Positions 9,175-17,664 of a stretch of 64,000 bases of DNA are shown here, in pieces (position 1 is the first letter of the stretch; each line of letters opens with the position of its first letter). Made by a program: the position numbers and the translations under genes. Source of the stretch: Paenibacillus sp. HW567 (GTDB lineage: Bacteria > Bacillota > Bacilli > Paenibacillales > Paenibacillaceae); NCBI RefSeq assembly GCF_000374185.1, contig NZ_KB910518.1:862546-926545 (forward strand), read 5' to 3'. Under the pieces are notes generated by a model. It was not told the DNA's origin and ran no database searches. It saw nothing but the letters and a program-made list of their open reading frames with translations.

Positions 9175-10752
9175 ATGCTAACCGTACATTTAGCGGATGA
9201 CGAGCCGGTTATTCTGCGCGGACTGCGCAAGCTGCTGGACTGGGACAGGCTTGGCCTGCAGATCATTGGAGAGTCCCGCAACGGAGAAGACCTGATGAGA
9301 GCGATCGAGCTGAGCAGCCCTCATCTGGTCATAACAGATATTGCGATGCCAAGAATGGACGGCATTGAGGTGCTGAAGCAGATCCGGAGCCGCGGGTTGC
9401 CGACCAAGGTGGTTTTCATCAGCGCGTACCGGGAGTTCTCCTACGCTCAGGATGCGCTGTCTTACGGCGCTGCCGGTTATCTGATCAAACCGGTCAGCCG
9501 CCCCAAACTCGAAGAGATAGTTTTGAAAGCGATTGCGGGAATTCACAATGATTCCCTGCAGGTGATGAATGAAAAGAAGCTGCGTGAGCTGGAGTTACAA
9601 CAACAGCACATCAGCCTGCTCGAGGACCTCCGCAAATTTGTGGAAGAGAAGACGAATGTGCCAAATTCAGAAATGATTACGGCTGTCGGAGGGGATGATC
9701 CTGCGGCAGCGTTTTCGGTGCTGGCGATTGATCCCGATCTTAGCCGGGCCGCGGCTGGACGCTGGGGAGAGGGACAGCGCCGGCTGCTGTTCTTCGCAAT
9801 TCAGAACATTATCGAGGAGACGCTTGGTGATAGAGAGATCCACTGGACCTTTTTGAACGAAGGGCGGTTTTATGTCATTGTGAGGCATGCTCCGCTGCAG
9901 GAGATGGACGAAATGGTGTGGACGATTCATCGCCACATCAACGACTATGTGAAGCAGGAGGTCACGGTCTGTGTCAGCGGAGAAGGCTCTCTGCTTCAAC
10001 TGCCGCAATTATACCGCCATTGTTCTTCGGCGATTGATTACCGCTATTTTGCCGGAACAAACCGGATATTTTCTTGTCATTCCCTGCCGCAGACACCCTG
10101 GGGTTCGGCTATTGACCGCGAGAAGACCGAAAAAGCACTCCAGCGGGAGCTGTTTGCCCCCTCCGGTGATCCGGTGCCGACGCTGGACCGGCTGCTCGAT
10201 GAGATCCGCCGGCTGTCCTGGGGCAAACGCTCCTATGCCGTCAGCCTGTGCAATACGCTGATGATCAAGCTGCTCCGCGGGCTGCGGCCGAAGGAGGACG
10301 AGTGGCAGAGCGATGAAGAGCAGGAAGTGTTCTACTGTCTGCAAGCCTGTGCAACGCTTGACGAGACGTTCGGCTGGATGCGCAGCCGAATCCGGGCAGC
10401 CCGGTCCGAGCTTGAGGGAGGTACCAAGGATTCGCGGTTGATCATCGAGATCAAACGTTATATTGACGAGAATTATCAGATGGAAATCAACCTGGAGACG
10501 ATGGCGGCGCGATTTTTTATGAACCCGTATTATTTCAGCAGTTTTTTTAAGAAGCATACGGGGCAAAATTTCAAGCTGTATCTGACGGAGGTGCGCATGA
10601 GGGAGGCGACACATCTGCTGCTGCATTCGGATGCCATGCTCTATGAAATCGCCGAGAAAACGGGATTTACGAATGCCAGGCAGTTCAGCGAAATTTTCAA
10701 AAAATACTACGGCGCACTTCCCAACGACTACCGGTTATCCAGAAAAAACTAG
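9175..10752 (+). CDS. YesN-type response regulator, receiver plus AraC DNA-binding domain
   Basis: A 525-residue regulator. The N-terminal receiver domain (residues 1-120) has the acidic pair D8/D9, phospho-acceptor D55 in VITDIAMP, and K105 in LIKP. A long middle region of YesN type follows. The C-terminal ~100 residues form two AraC-type helix-turn-helix units (KRYIDENY through FTNARQFSEIFKKYYG). The ATG has GGTGAGGTG upstream. The kinase gene follows 42 bp later, and the pair should control nearby transporter or hydrolase genes. It is clearly related to the regulators at 23271 and 38709. Confidence 0.93.
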   Translation: MLTVHLADDEPVILRGLRKLLDWDRLGLQIIGESRNGEDLMRAIELSSPHLVITDIAMPRMDGIEVLKQIRSRGLPTKVVFISAYREFSYAQDALSYGAAGYLIKPVSRPKLEEIVLKAIAGIHNDSLQVMNEKKLRELELQQQHISLLEDLRKFVEEKTNVPNSEMITAVGGDDPAAAFSVLAIDPDLSRAAAGRWGEGQRRLLFFAIQNIIEETLGDREIHWTFLNEGRFYVIVRHAPLQEMDEMVWTIHRHINDYVKQEVTVCVSGEGSLLQLPQLYRHCSSAIDYRYFAGTNRIFSCHSLPQTPWGSAIDREKTEKALQRELFAPSGDPVPTLDRLLDEIRRLSWGKRSYAVSLCNTLMIKLLRGLRPKEDEWQSDEEQEVFYCLQACATLDETFGWMRSRIRAARSELEGGTKDSRLIIEIKRYIDENYQMEINLETMAARFFMNPYYFSSFFKKHTGQNFKLYLTEVRMREATHLLLHSDAMLYEIAEKTGFTNARQFSEIFKKYYGALPNDYRLSRKN

Positions 10753-10794
10753 ATATTCATCAAGTAGTCCAAATCAGACCAATAAGGCGGTTAT

Positions 10795-12588
10795 ATGATG
10801 CTGGGATTCCGGTTGACGGCACTCAAGAGGAGTATTTTTGCCAAGTTCGTGGTTTCTTTTCTGCTGGCAGGAATACTGCCGCTGTCGGCGCTCGGTTATT
10901 TCCTTATGAACGCTTATTTTGCGCAATCCGAACGGTTCAACCTCAACAATCTTGAGCAAATGACGTTTTACCTGACCCAAAATACGGGGCAATTGTTGAA
11001 TAACTATAATGAAATCTCGAAGTCCATGTACGATGCCAACGGGTACCCGGATTTGAGCCAGGCGGCCAGAGGGAACCAAATCCCGGTTATTGATAATTGG
11101 CTGTCTTATGTCATCAGCTCCAATCCGTATATTGAAAATGCTTATTTTGTTCCGCAGTCCAGCCGGGAAGTTCTGTCCCGCAGCCGGAGGGCCAAGTCGT
11201 TTGATGCCGCGAAATTTCCGCTGGCTGAACTGACCCGTGAGCTGAAGCAGAATCCGAAGGGAATCCAGATGTCTCCGGCGCATGGGGAAGCGTATTTTTC
11301 CTCATCCAACCGGCAGGTCGTCACCTTTTCCCGGTATCTTCTGGATACCTCTACGCTGCTGGATGATCATCTTACAGTGCTTGGCGTGTTCCTCTTCGAT
11401 GTCAATATCGAGGTGTTCGACGAGTTGATCTCGGGACTTGAACTGGAAGCAAACGACAAAATTATCGTTACCGACACATTCGGAAAGGTAATGTACAGCA
11501 ACAACAGAATGCTGATCGGCCAGACACAGACGGTGGAGATGGCGCAGAAGGAGGGGGAGAAGCGCAACGCACAACTGATAGTCAGAAGAATTGCCGGCAC
11601 CAATCAGCTTCTGATCGGAAGTTATTCCCGGTCCGGTTTTCTTGCTCAGTTGACCCGCTTCAAGGTGCTGGTCGTTCTGATTGTCTCGGTATGCCTGCTC
11701 CTGCTGACCCTGCTCTCACTGGGTTTGTCCCGAAGATTCTCCCAGCCGATCCGCGACATTAAGCGCAAGCTGGCGAGAATGGAATCGGGGGATCTGGACG
11801 GGGCGCTTCCGGTCCGGTCACCGGACGAAATCGGCCAACTGACGCGCGGAGTCAACCGGATGTCCGACCAACTGGGACGATTCATTCAGGAGGCCTACGT
11901 CGCCGAAATCAGGCAGAAGCAAAGCGAGCTGAATGCGCTGAAAAGCCAGATTCGTCCCCATTACCTGTACAATACCCTGGAAGTGATCCGCATGAGTGCA
12001 GTCAGCCGCGATGATGAGCCTGTGGCGGATATGATTCATGCGTTGTCAAACCAACTGGCGTATGTGCTGGATTACGGGAAAAGTCTGGTGACGATCGGCG
12101 AGGAGCTGGCTAACGTCAGAGATTATTTCCATCTGATCCAGGTGCGGTATGAGGAGCTGGCCAGTCTGGAAATTCAACTAGCCCCCGGTATTCAGGAAGA
12201 ATGGGGGATTCTGAAGCTGTCCGTGCAGCCGCTTGTGGAGAATGCGGTGCAGCACGGAATTCTGCCGAAGGAGAGCGCGGGACATGTCAGGCTGGAGATC
12301 TCGCTGGAGGAGCCGGATGTGCTGTCCATCTGCGTAATCGACGATGGGATCGGCATGGATGAGCGGCAGACGGACGAGCTTTCCCGCCGGCTCGGGCACC
12401 GCGAACGCCCGGAAGATAGCGGCAAGCCGGCAAGTGTCGGGCTGAAAAACGTGCATGACCGGCTGCAGTCGCTCTACGGCTCTTCGTTCGGCTTGAGTTT
12501 CGACAGCTATCCCCTGCTGGGCACTTCTGTTCAGATTCGCATGCCGGTCATCCGGGCAGTGGACGATACGCCGGGAAGCGGCAACTAA
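10795..12588 (+). CDS. YesM-type sensor histidine kinase
   Basis: A 597-residue membrane kinase. An N-terminal transmembrane helix (about 15-37), an extracellular sensor region and a second helix (about 290-312) lead into a HAMP segment, then the LytS/YesM-type kinase domain. His389 in IRPHYLYNTLE is the phospho-acceptor, followed by the ATP-binding elements VQPLVENAVQHG and DDGIGM. Kinases of this class pair with AraC-type receivers, as does the gene just upstream. The binding-protein gene follows within about 20 bp, so regulator, kinase and binding protein form one transcript. Its sensor region resembles that of the kinase at 36953. Confidence 0.93.
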   Translation: MMLGFRLTALKRSIFAKFVVSFLLAGILPLSALGYFLMNAYFAQSERFNLNNLEQMTFYLTQNTGQLLNNYNEISKSMYDANGYPDLSQAARGNQIPVIDNWLSYVISSNPYIENAYFVPQSSREVLSRSRRAKSFDAAKFPLAELTRELKQNPKGIQMSPAHGEAYFSSSNRQVVTFSRYLLDTSTLLDDHLTVLGVFLFDVNIEVFDELISGLELEANDKIIVTDTFGKVMYSNNRMLIGQTQTVEMAQKEGEKRNAQLIVRRIAGTNQLLIGSYSRSGFLAQLTRFKVLVVLIVSVCLLLLTLLSLGLSRRFSQPIRDIKRKLARMESGDLDGALPVRSPDEIGQLTRGVNRMSDQLGRFIQEAYVAEIRQKQSELNALKSQIRPHYLYNTLEVIRMSAVSRDDEPVADMIHALSNQLAYVLDYGKSLVTIGEELANVRDYFHLIQVRYEELASLEIQLAPGIQEEWGILKLSVQPLVENAVQHGILPKESAGHVRLEISLEEPDVLSICVIDDGIGMDERQTDELSRRLGHRERPEDSGKPASVGLKNVHDRLQSLYGSSFGLSFDSYPLLGTSVQIRMPVIRAVDDTPGSGN

Positions 12589-12610
12589 TATGACCAGGGA
12601 GGAAGCCGCC

Positions 12611-13927
12611 GTGTCAACGAAACGCAATTACCGCCGGACAGCCCTTTTTCTGATTACCGTAATGTGCCTGACCGGCTGCTCAAGGGGCAGCTCGGATTCA
12701 GGCGGGGCCGCGCCCTCCATCCCAGAGCCGGTAACGCTCAGCTTTATTTATGAGGGAGGCGATTCCGTCGCCAATCAGGCGCTTCAGGAGGTTGTTGACT
12801 CCTTCAATGATTCCCATCCGGGCATTCGCATTAACGGCATCTCCTCCGAAGCAGGCGCAGGAAGCTATCAGCAATTTTTGCTGAAGAAGAATGCTGTCGG
12901 TGAATTTCCCGACATGCTGGAAATGAAGGATACCGAGCTGTATGTCAAAGCAAACCTGCTGTCACCGATTCCGCAAGAAATCACTGGTTTGCTTGAGGCT
13001 CCTGCCGAGCTTGCCGGTCAGGTATATACGGCCCCGATGTCACGCAGCTTGCCGCTGGCTATCGTCTACAACCGGGATGTGTTCGCCAAGGCCGGAATAA
13101 CAGCCGAACCGGCGAATTGGGCGGAGTTCTTGCGTATCTGTGCCAAGATCAAAGCGGCCGGAATCAGTCCGATTGTTGTCGGCGGCAAGGATGCCCGGCA
13201 TCTGGCGTATTGGTCCGACTATTTCTTCGGTGCCAACGTTTACGCAGACCGCCCTGACTGGAATGCGGACAAGAGCTCCGGCACGGCAAGCTTTATGGAT
13301 AAGAACGCCGCCAGTGCAGTTAAGGACATGCAGGAGCTGTGGAATCGGGGATATGTCAACCCCAGTTGGCTGTATACGGATGATAGCGAAACCGCTGCAC
13401 AACTGGCTTTGGGCAAGGCGGGCATGCTCTATACAGGCGTATGGGCGCTGGAGGCAATCAAGCAGGCGAATCCGGGTACCAATATCGGCGTCTTCGCTCC
13501 ACCCGACCGGCAAGGGAGAACCGTTGTACGCGAGTCCTCGCCGCTGCGGGGCTTCGCCCTGTCTGCGGAAGCCGCAGGTGAACCGGGCAAGCTGGCGGCG
13601 TTTACGGATTTTCTACACTATTTCTATGATCCGGTTCAGTATGCCCGCTATTTAGAGGTGGTTAAAGGTCTTCCTGCTACGAAAGAGCAGGTAACTTATC
13701 CCTCTGAGGACGCAACCGGCGCTTTCATTGCGATTGCCGATAATCCGCATACAGTGAAGGTTCTGGCGATGAACGACTATTGGGGGGAGAAGGTGATGCC
13801 GGACGGATTCCGTGACTGGTTTCTTGGATTGCTGCAGTATACGCTTGCGCAGAACAGGCCGAATGCCGCTCAACTGATGCAGCAGGCGGACGAGCAGTGG
13901 TCGCAGCGTCGGGTTTCTTTTCCATAA
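12611..13927 (+). CDS. Extracellular solute-binding lipoprotein (sugar ABC family 1), in a two-component operon
   Basis: A 438-residue lipoprotein. A hydrophobic N terminus ends in LTGC, a lipobox, so it should be anchored outside the membrane. The body is a family-1 sugar-binding protein (VYTAPMSRSLPLAIVYN, SPIVVGGKDARH). The GTG at 12611 was chosen because AGGGAGGAA lies just before it; an ATG at 12590, two bases past the kinase stop, is also possible. No permease follows before a terminator, so it may present ligand to the adjacent kinase rather than feed transport. It is a close paralog of the protein at 40501. Confidence 0.88.
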   Translation: MSTKRNYRRTALFLITVMCLTGCSRGSSDSGGAAPSIPEPVTLSFIYEGGDSVANQALQEVVDSFNDSHPGIRINGISSEAGAGSYQQFLLKKNAVGEFPDMLEMKDTELYVKANLLSPIPQEITGLLEAPAELAGQVYTAPMSRSLPLAIVYNRDVFAKAGITAEPANWAEFLRICAKIKAAGISPIVVGGKDARHLAYWSDYFFGANVYADRPDWNADKSSGTASFMDKNAASAVKDMQELWNRGYVNPSWLYTDDSETAAQLALGKAGMLYTGVWALEAIKQANPGTNIGVFAPPDRQGRTVVRESSPLRGFALSAEAAGEPGKLAAFTDFLHYFYDPVQYARYLEVVKGLPATKEQVTYPSEDATGAFIAIADNPHTVKVLAMNDYWGEKVMPDGFRDWFLGLLQYTLAQNRPNAAQLMQQADEQWSQRRVSFP

Positions 13928-13935
13928 GTGTCCTG

Positions 13936-13965
13936 GATCGTTCCTTTTCGGAACGGTCTTTTTTT
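13936..13965 (+). terminator. Rho-independent terminator
   Basis: GATCGTTCC pairs with GGAACGGTC around a five-base loop, followed by seven or more T. It separates the regulator/kinase/binding-protein operon from the permease operon. Confidence 0.9.
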
Positions 13966-14002
13966 GTCTTTAAAATCCGTACATGGACCTTAAAAAATCG
14001 CG

Positions 14003-14031
14003 TTCAGTCGTCCGGTCAATTTGACTATAAT
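14003..14031 (+). promoter_or_regulatory. Candidate sigma-A promoter for the permease operon
   Basis: TTCAGT and a perfect TATAAT are separated by 17 bp, just after the terminator and 55 bp before the permease start. The -35 hexamer is only a partial match. Confidence 0.5.
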
Positions 14032-14085
14032 CAGTTTTGTAAGGAGATCGACCGAGAAAAAAAGCAACTAAGGAGCGTATCATGC

Positions 14086-15015
14086 ATGAAAATGAAAAGC
14101 TTGCTGACTGAACTGTACCGCAATAAATCGCTCTATTCCATGGCCCTTCCGGGGCTGGTGCTGATTCTGCTGTTCAGCTATCTTCCTTTGTTCGGACTGA
14201 TGGTTGCCTTCAAGGACTTCAACTTCAAAGACGGGATTTGGGGAAGCCCGTGGATTGAACCCTTTTACGGCAACTTCAAGTTCCTGTTCGCACCCGGCTC
14301 GACGGCAATGCGGGCAACGCTCAATACGCTGTATCTTAACTCGCTGTTCATCGTCTTCGGGATTATTTTCCAGATCGGACTGGCTCTGCTGTTCAACGAG
14401 CTTGCCGGCAAATACTTCAAAAAAATTACACAGTCGCTCATGTTCCTGCCCTACTTCATCTCCTGGATTGTCGTCGGCGTTATCGCCTACAACCTGTTCA
14501 ATACAGATACCGGCGTTATCAACTCGTTATTGAAAAGCATGGGGCTGAATCCGTTCGAATGGTTCACAACCCCCTGGGTATGGCCGATTCTCCTTGTGTT
14601 GTTCCACATCTGGAAGTCGACCGGCTACGGAATGGTGCTATATCTCGCCTCACTGACCGGCATTGATCCTTCCTATTACGAGGCGGCAAAAATTGACGGC
14701 GCAACGAAGTGGCAGCAGATTCGCTACATTTCCCTTCCGTTCCTGATGCCGACCATTCTGACGCTGACACTGCTGCAGGCCGGACGGATCATGAATGCCG
14801 ATTTCGGGATGTTCTACGCAATTGTCGGCGAGAACGCAGCGATTTACAATACGGCCGATGTGATCGACACCTTTATCTTCCGCAGCCTTAGATTAAACGG
14901 GGATATCGGGATGGCTTCCGCAGCCGGATTCTATCAGTCGGTTCTCTCATTCGCCATCATCATGCTCTGCAATAAGCTGGCCAGACGTCTGGACGAAGAT
15001 TCTTCGCTGTTCTGA
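14086..15015 (+). CDS. Carbohydrate ABC transporter permease, LplB type
   Basis: About 309 residues with roughly six transmembrane segments and the permease coupling motif EAAKIDGATKW, where the ATPase docks. The frame is open upstream to 13897, inside the previous gene, but AAGGAG at 14070-14075 and the ATG at 14086 mark the credible start. It is the first gene of the unit permease, permease, binding protein (to 17573). No ATPase gene is present, as usual for this class, which generally shares an MsmX-like ATPase encoded elsewhere. Confidence 0.9.
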   Translation: MKMKSLLTELYRNKSLYSMALPGLVLILLFSYLPLFGLMVAFKDFNFKDGIWGSPWIEPFYGNFKFLFAPGSTAMRATLNTLYLNSLFIVFGIIFQIGLALLFNELAGKYFKKITQSLMFLPYFISWIVVGVIAYNLFNTDTGVINSLLKSMGLNPFEWFTTPWVWPILLVLFHIWKSTGYGMVLYLASLTGIDPSYYEAAKIDGATKWQQIRYISLPFLMPTILTLTLLQAGRIMNADFGMFYAIVGENAAIYNTADVIDTFIFRSLRLNGDIGMASAAGFYQSVLSFAIIMLCNKLARRLDEDSSLF

Positions 15016-15040
15016 TACGGCGTCACAGGAGGATATTTCA

Positions 15041-15919
15041 ATGAAGCACAAACTTTACGGTGGACTCATTTATCTCATTATTCTGGTTTTCTCGCTGTTC
15101 TGCTTCCTGCCGTTTCTGCTGATTCTCAGCAGTTCGTTCACCAATGAGGAATCCATTTTGCAGCATGGTTATAACCTGTTCCCCCGCGTCTTCGATCTAT
15201 CGGCATACCGTCTGCTTTTTCTTGATGCCGGAAGGATTCTGAACGGTTATAAAATCTCGATTTTTGTGACGGTTGTCGGCACGATCGCCAGCCTGACAAT
15301 TACAGCACTCTTGGCGTATCCGCTCGCATTGAAGCGGGTGAAGCTCCGCAAGGCGCTTAATCTGTATACCTTGATCACGCTCCTGATTAACGGAGGTATC
15401 GTTCCTTGGTATATCGTCTGTGTCCGCTATTTGCACTTACAGGACAATGTGTTTGCGCTAATTGTTCCTTATCTGGTTCAAGCCTGGAATGTATTCCTGC
15501 TGCGGAGCTTTTTCCAGACCATCCCGGAAGAGATTACCGAATCGGCCAAAATAGACGGAGCGGGCGAATACCGGATTCTATTCTCCATCGTTGCGCCCCT
15601 CGCCAAGCCCGCCTTGGCAACGGTAGGTCTGTTCATCTCGCTGCTGTACTGGAACGACTGGTGGCTCGGTCTTACTCTGCTGAACAAGACAGAGCTTCAA
15701 CCGCTTCAACTGCTCCTGCGCACGATTCAGTCCAACGTCCAGTTTATTTCCACCTCAGCCCAGGGTGCGGAGATTATCCGCGCGACAGGCGGACGCCTCC
15801 CGTCGGAGGGAATCAAGATGGCCGTCTGTATCCTGACAATTGGCCCGATCATATTTGTCTATCCGTTTGTGCAGCGTTACTTCATTAAAGGGTTGACCAT
15901 CGGAGCTGTTAAGGGCTGA
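15041..15919 (+). CDS. Carbohydrate ABC transporter permease, YtcP/AraQ type
   Basis: A 292-residue inner-membrane permease with about six hydrophobic segments and the coupling motif ESAKIDGAGEY near residue 170. The ending FVQRYFIKGLTIGAVKG is typical of YtcP-like partners of LplB-type permeases. AGGAGG precedes the ATG and the gene lies 25 bp after its partner permease. Confidence 0.92.
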   Translation: MKHKLYGGLIYLIILVFSLFCFLPFLLILSSSFTNEESILQHGYNLFPRVFDLSAYRLLFLDAGRILNGYKISIFVTVVGTIASLTITALLAYPLALKRVKLRKALNLYTLITLLINGGIVPWYIVCVRYLHLQDNVFALIVPYLVQAWNVFLLRSFFQTIPEEITESAKIDGAGEYRILFSIVAPLAKPALATVGLFISLLYWNDWWLGLTLLNKTELQPLQLLLRTIQSNVQFISTSAQGAEIIRATGGRLPSEGIKMAVCILTIGPIIFVYPFVQRYFIKGLTIGAVKG

Positions 15920-15937
15920 ACGCGAATACACTCAGCA

Positions 15938-15954
15938 CCCGGGTATTACCCGGG
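15938..15954 (+). other. Intercistronic hairpin between permease and binding-protein genes
   Basis: CCCGGGT and ACCCGGG form a perfect seven-base-pair stem around ATT, with no T run behind it. Such hairpins in transporter operons can stabilise or uncouple the downstream binding-protein message; that role is inference. Confidence 0.6.
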
Positions 15955-16007
15955 CCGCTGTTGTAGATATTGTAATTCATAAACGATATAGGGGAGGAAT
16001 TGCAAAG

Positions 16008-17573
16008 ATGCAACTCAAACAACGTTATGTGGCCTTTGGAGTATTCCTGACTTTGATGGCCTCCATGCTGGCGGCCTGCGGATCGGGCAACAATTCGGCC
16101 ACCGGGAGCACATCGCCTTCGGCGCCGGATTCTTCTGCAAACGCTTCATCGCCCGCTCCGGAGCAAAAGCTGGAGCCGGTGACGCTCAAGATATTCCTGC
16201 CCGGAGACGACCGTTCAGCCAAGCAGGAGGTGCTTGATGCGCTGTACGAGAAAACGAAGGATAAGCTGAACGCCAAATTTGAACTCAACTTTGTGCCGTT
16301 CGGTGATTATCAGCAGAAGCTGACGATGCTCGCATCTTCCGGGGATACCTACGATGCTGCGTTTACCGCAGACTGGTTCGGATACTCCCAGATGGTCAAC
16401 AAAGGCGCGTTCCTTGACCTGAGCGAGCTGGCTCCGCAATATGCGCCCAATCTGTACAAATTGTATGAGGACGGCAATATGCTGGCATCCGCGAGTGTCA
16501 ACGGCAAGCTGATGGCGCTCCCTTGGACGGAAATCAAGACCTCAAAACCGGTGTTCCAATATCGTAAGGATCTGGCTGCCAAATTGGGCGTCGAAGCCAA
16601 AGATCTGACCACGATTGAAGGCATCGACAGCTTCCTGACGGACATTAACAAGGCCAATCCGGGGATGCAGCCGTTCCACCAGAACATGGGCGCTTCGGAA
16701 GGCTCGATCGTTGCGCTGCTCGTTCCCAAATATGAATATTTGGATATGGGCTTTCATTCGCTCTATATGGACCTGAACGACCCGGCGCATAAAGTGGTGC
16801 CGGTTGAGCAGACGCCAATGTTCAAGGAAGCGGTGGTGCTGGCCAAGAAATGGTATGACGAAGGCATCATCTCGAAGAATATTCTGAACGATAAAACCAA
16901 CCAGCCGTTCGAGAACTCCAGCGCATTTTCGCAGAAGAATACGGCGCAGGCGCTGTATGAGAAAACCAACTTTACAGACAAGTCTGCCGACAGCGCTGCC
17001 GTAGAGGTGTATCCTGACAAGAAATCCATCCGTGACTCGCAAATGAACAACGCGATGGCAATCAATAAAAATGCGGCGAATCCGGAGCGGATGCTCATGT
17101 TCATGGATCTGCTGTCAACCGATCAGGACGTATACGACCTGTTCATGTACGGCATCAAAGACAAGACCTATGTATTGAACGATAAAGGCATCCTGGATTT
17201 TGCTCCGGGAGAAGATCCGTCCAAGCCGCTCTGGCAGAATTGGTTCAACTGGGGGTTTGTACGCAACCACTTTGTGCGCCCAACCGTTTCGCGTCCTGCG
17301 GAAGCCCTGAAGGCTGAACTGGATTATGCAACTCGTCCGAACATTCTGGTGTCGCCGATTGCGGGTCTTGTTCCGATTACGGACAGCATCAAGACGGAGC
17401 TTGCCAACCGCGATCAACTGATCTCGGAGCAGGGCAAGCTGCTGCTTGTTGGCATGGTGAAAGGAGACATTGATCAAGCGATCAACGGCTACATTGAAAA
17501 GCAGAAGGCGTCCGGTCTTGATAAGATTCTGGCGGACGTGCAGAAGCAGGTGGATGCGTTTATCGCCAAGTAG
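16008..17573 (+). CDS. Extracellular solute-binding lipoprotein (DUF3502-like C terminus)
   Basis: A 521-residue lipoprotein: signal peptide with lipobox LAAC around residue 23, then a Ser/Ala-rich linker, then a large binding-protein fold. The C-terminal ~140 residues (from about NWFNWGFVRNHF) resemble the DUF3502-type end found in binding proteins that partner LplB/YtcP permeases. GGGAGGAA precedes the ATG. It is the last gene of its unit and is closed by a strong terminator. The ligand is presumably an oligosaccharide, identity unknown. Confidence 0.9.
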   Translation: MQLKQRYVAFGVFLTLMASMLAACGSGNNSATGSTSPSAPDSSANASSPAPEQKLEPVTLKIFLPGDDRSAKQEVLDALYEKTKDKLNAKFELNFVPFGDYQQKLTMLASSGDTYDAAFTADWFGYSQMVNKGAFLDLSELAPQYAPNLYKLYEDGNMLASASVNGKLMALPWTEIKTSKPVFQYRKDLAAKLGVEAKDLTTIEGIDSFLTDINKANPGMQPFHQNMGASEGSIVALLVPKYEYLDMGFHSLYMDLNDPAHKVVPVEQTPMFKEAVVLAKKWYDEGIISKNILNDKTNQPFENSSAFSQKNTAQALYEKTNFTDKSADSAAVEVYPDKKSIRDSQMNNAMAINKNAANPERMLMFMDLLSTDQDVYDLFMYGIKDKTYVLNDKGILDFAPGEDPSKPLWQNWFNWGFVRNHFVRPTVSRPAEALKAELDYATRPNILVSPIAGLVPITDSIKTELANRDQLISEQGKLLLVGMVKGDIDQAINGYIEKQKASGLDKILADVQKQVDAFIAK

Positions 17574-17585
17574 ATTCTTCTATAA

Positions 17586-17640
17586 GGGCCGGATGCTATG
17601 GATTTCAATCTATGGCATCCGGCCCTGTGTACTTTTTTTT
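17586..17640 (+). terminator. Strong rho-independent terminator
   Basis: GGGCCGGATGC (17586-17596) pairs perfectly with GCATCCGGCCC (17615-17625), with further inner pairing, and a run of eight T ends at 17640. Confidence 0.9.
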
Positions 17641-17664
17641 CAAAATGTCCGGAAAGGAGCTGCC

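Noticed and set aside
13897..14085. N-terminal extension of the permease at 14086
   Set aside because: It overlaps the previous gene and a terminator; a ribosome binding site and ATG at 14086 give the normal permease start.
17470..17664. N-terminal extension of the kinase at 17665
   Set aside because: It runs through the strong terminator at 17586-17640; the ATG at 17665 has a good ribosome binding site and a normal kinase N terminus.
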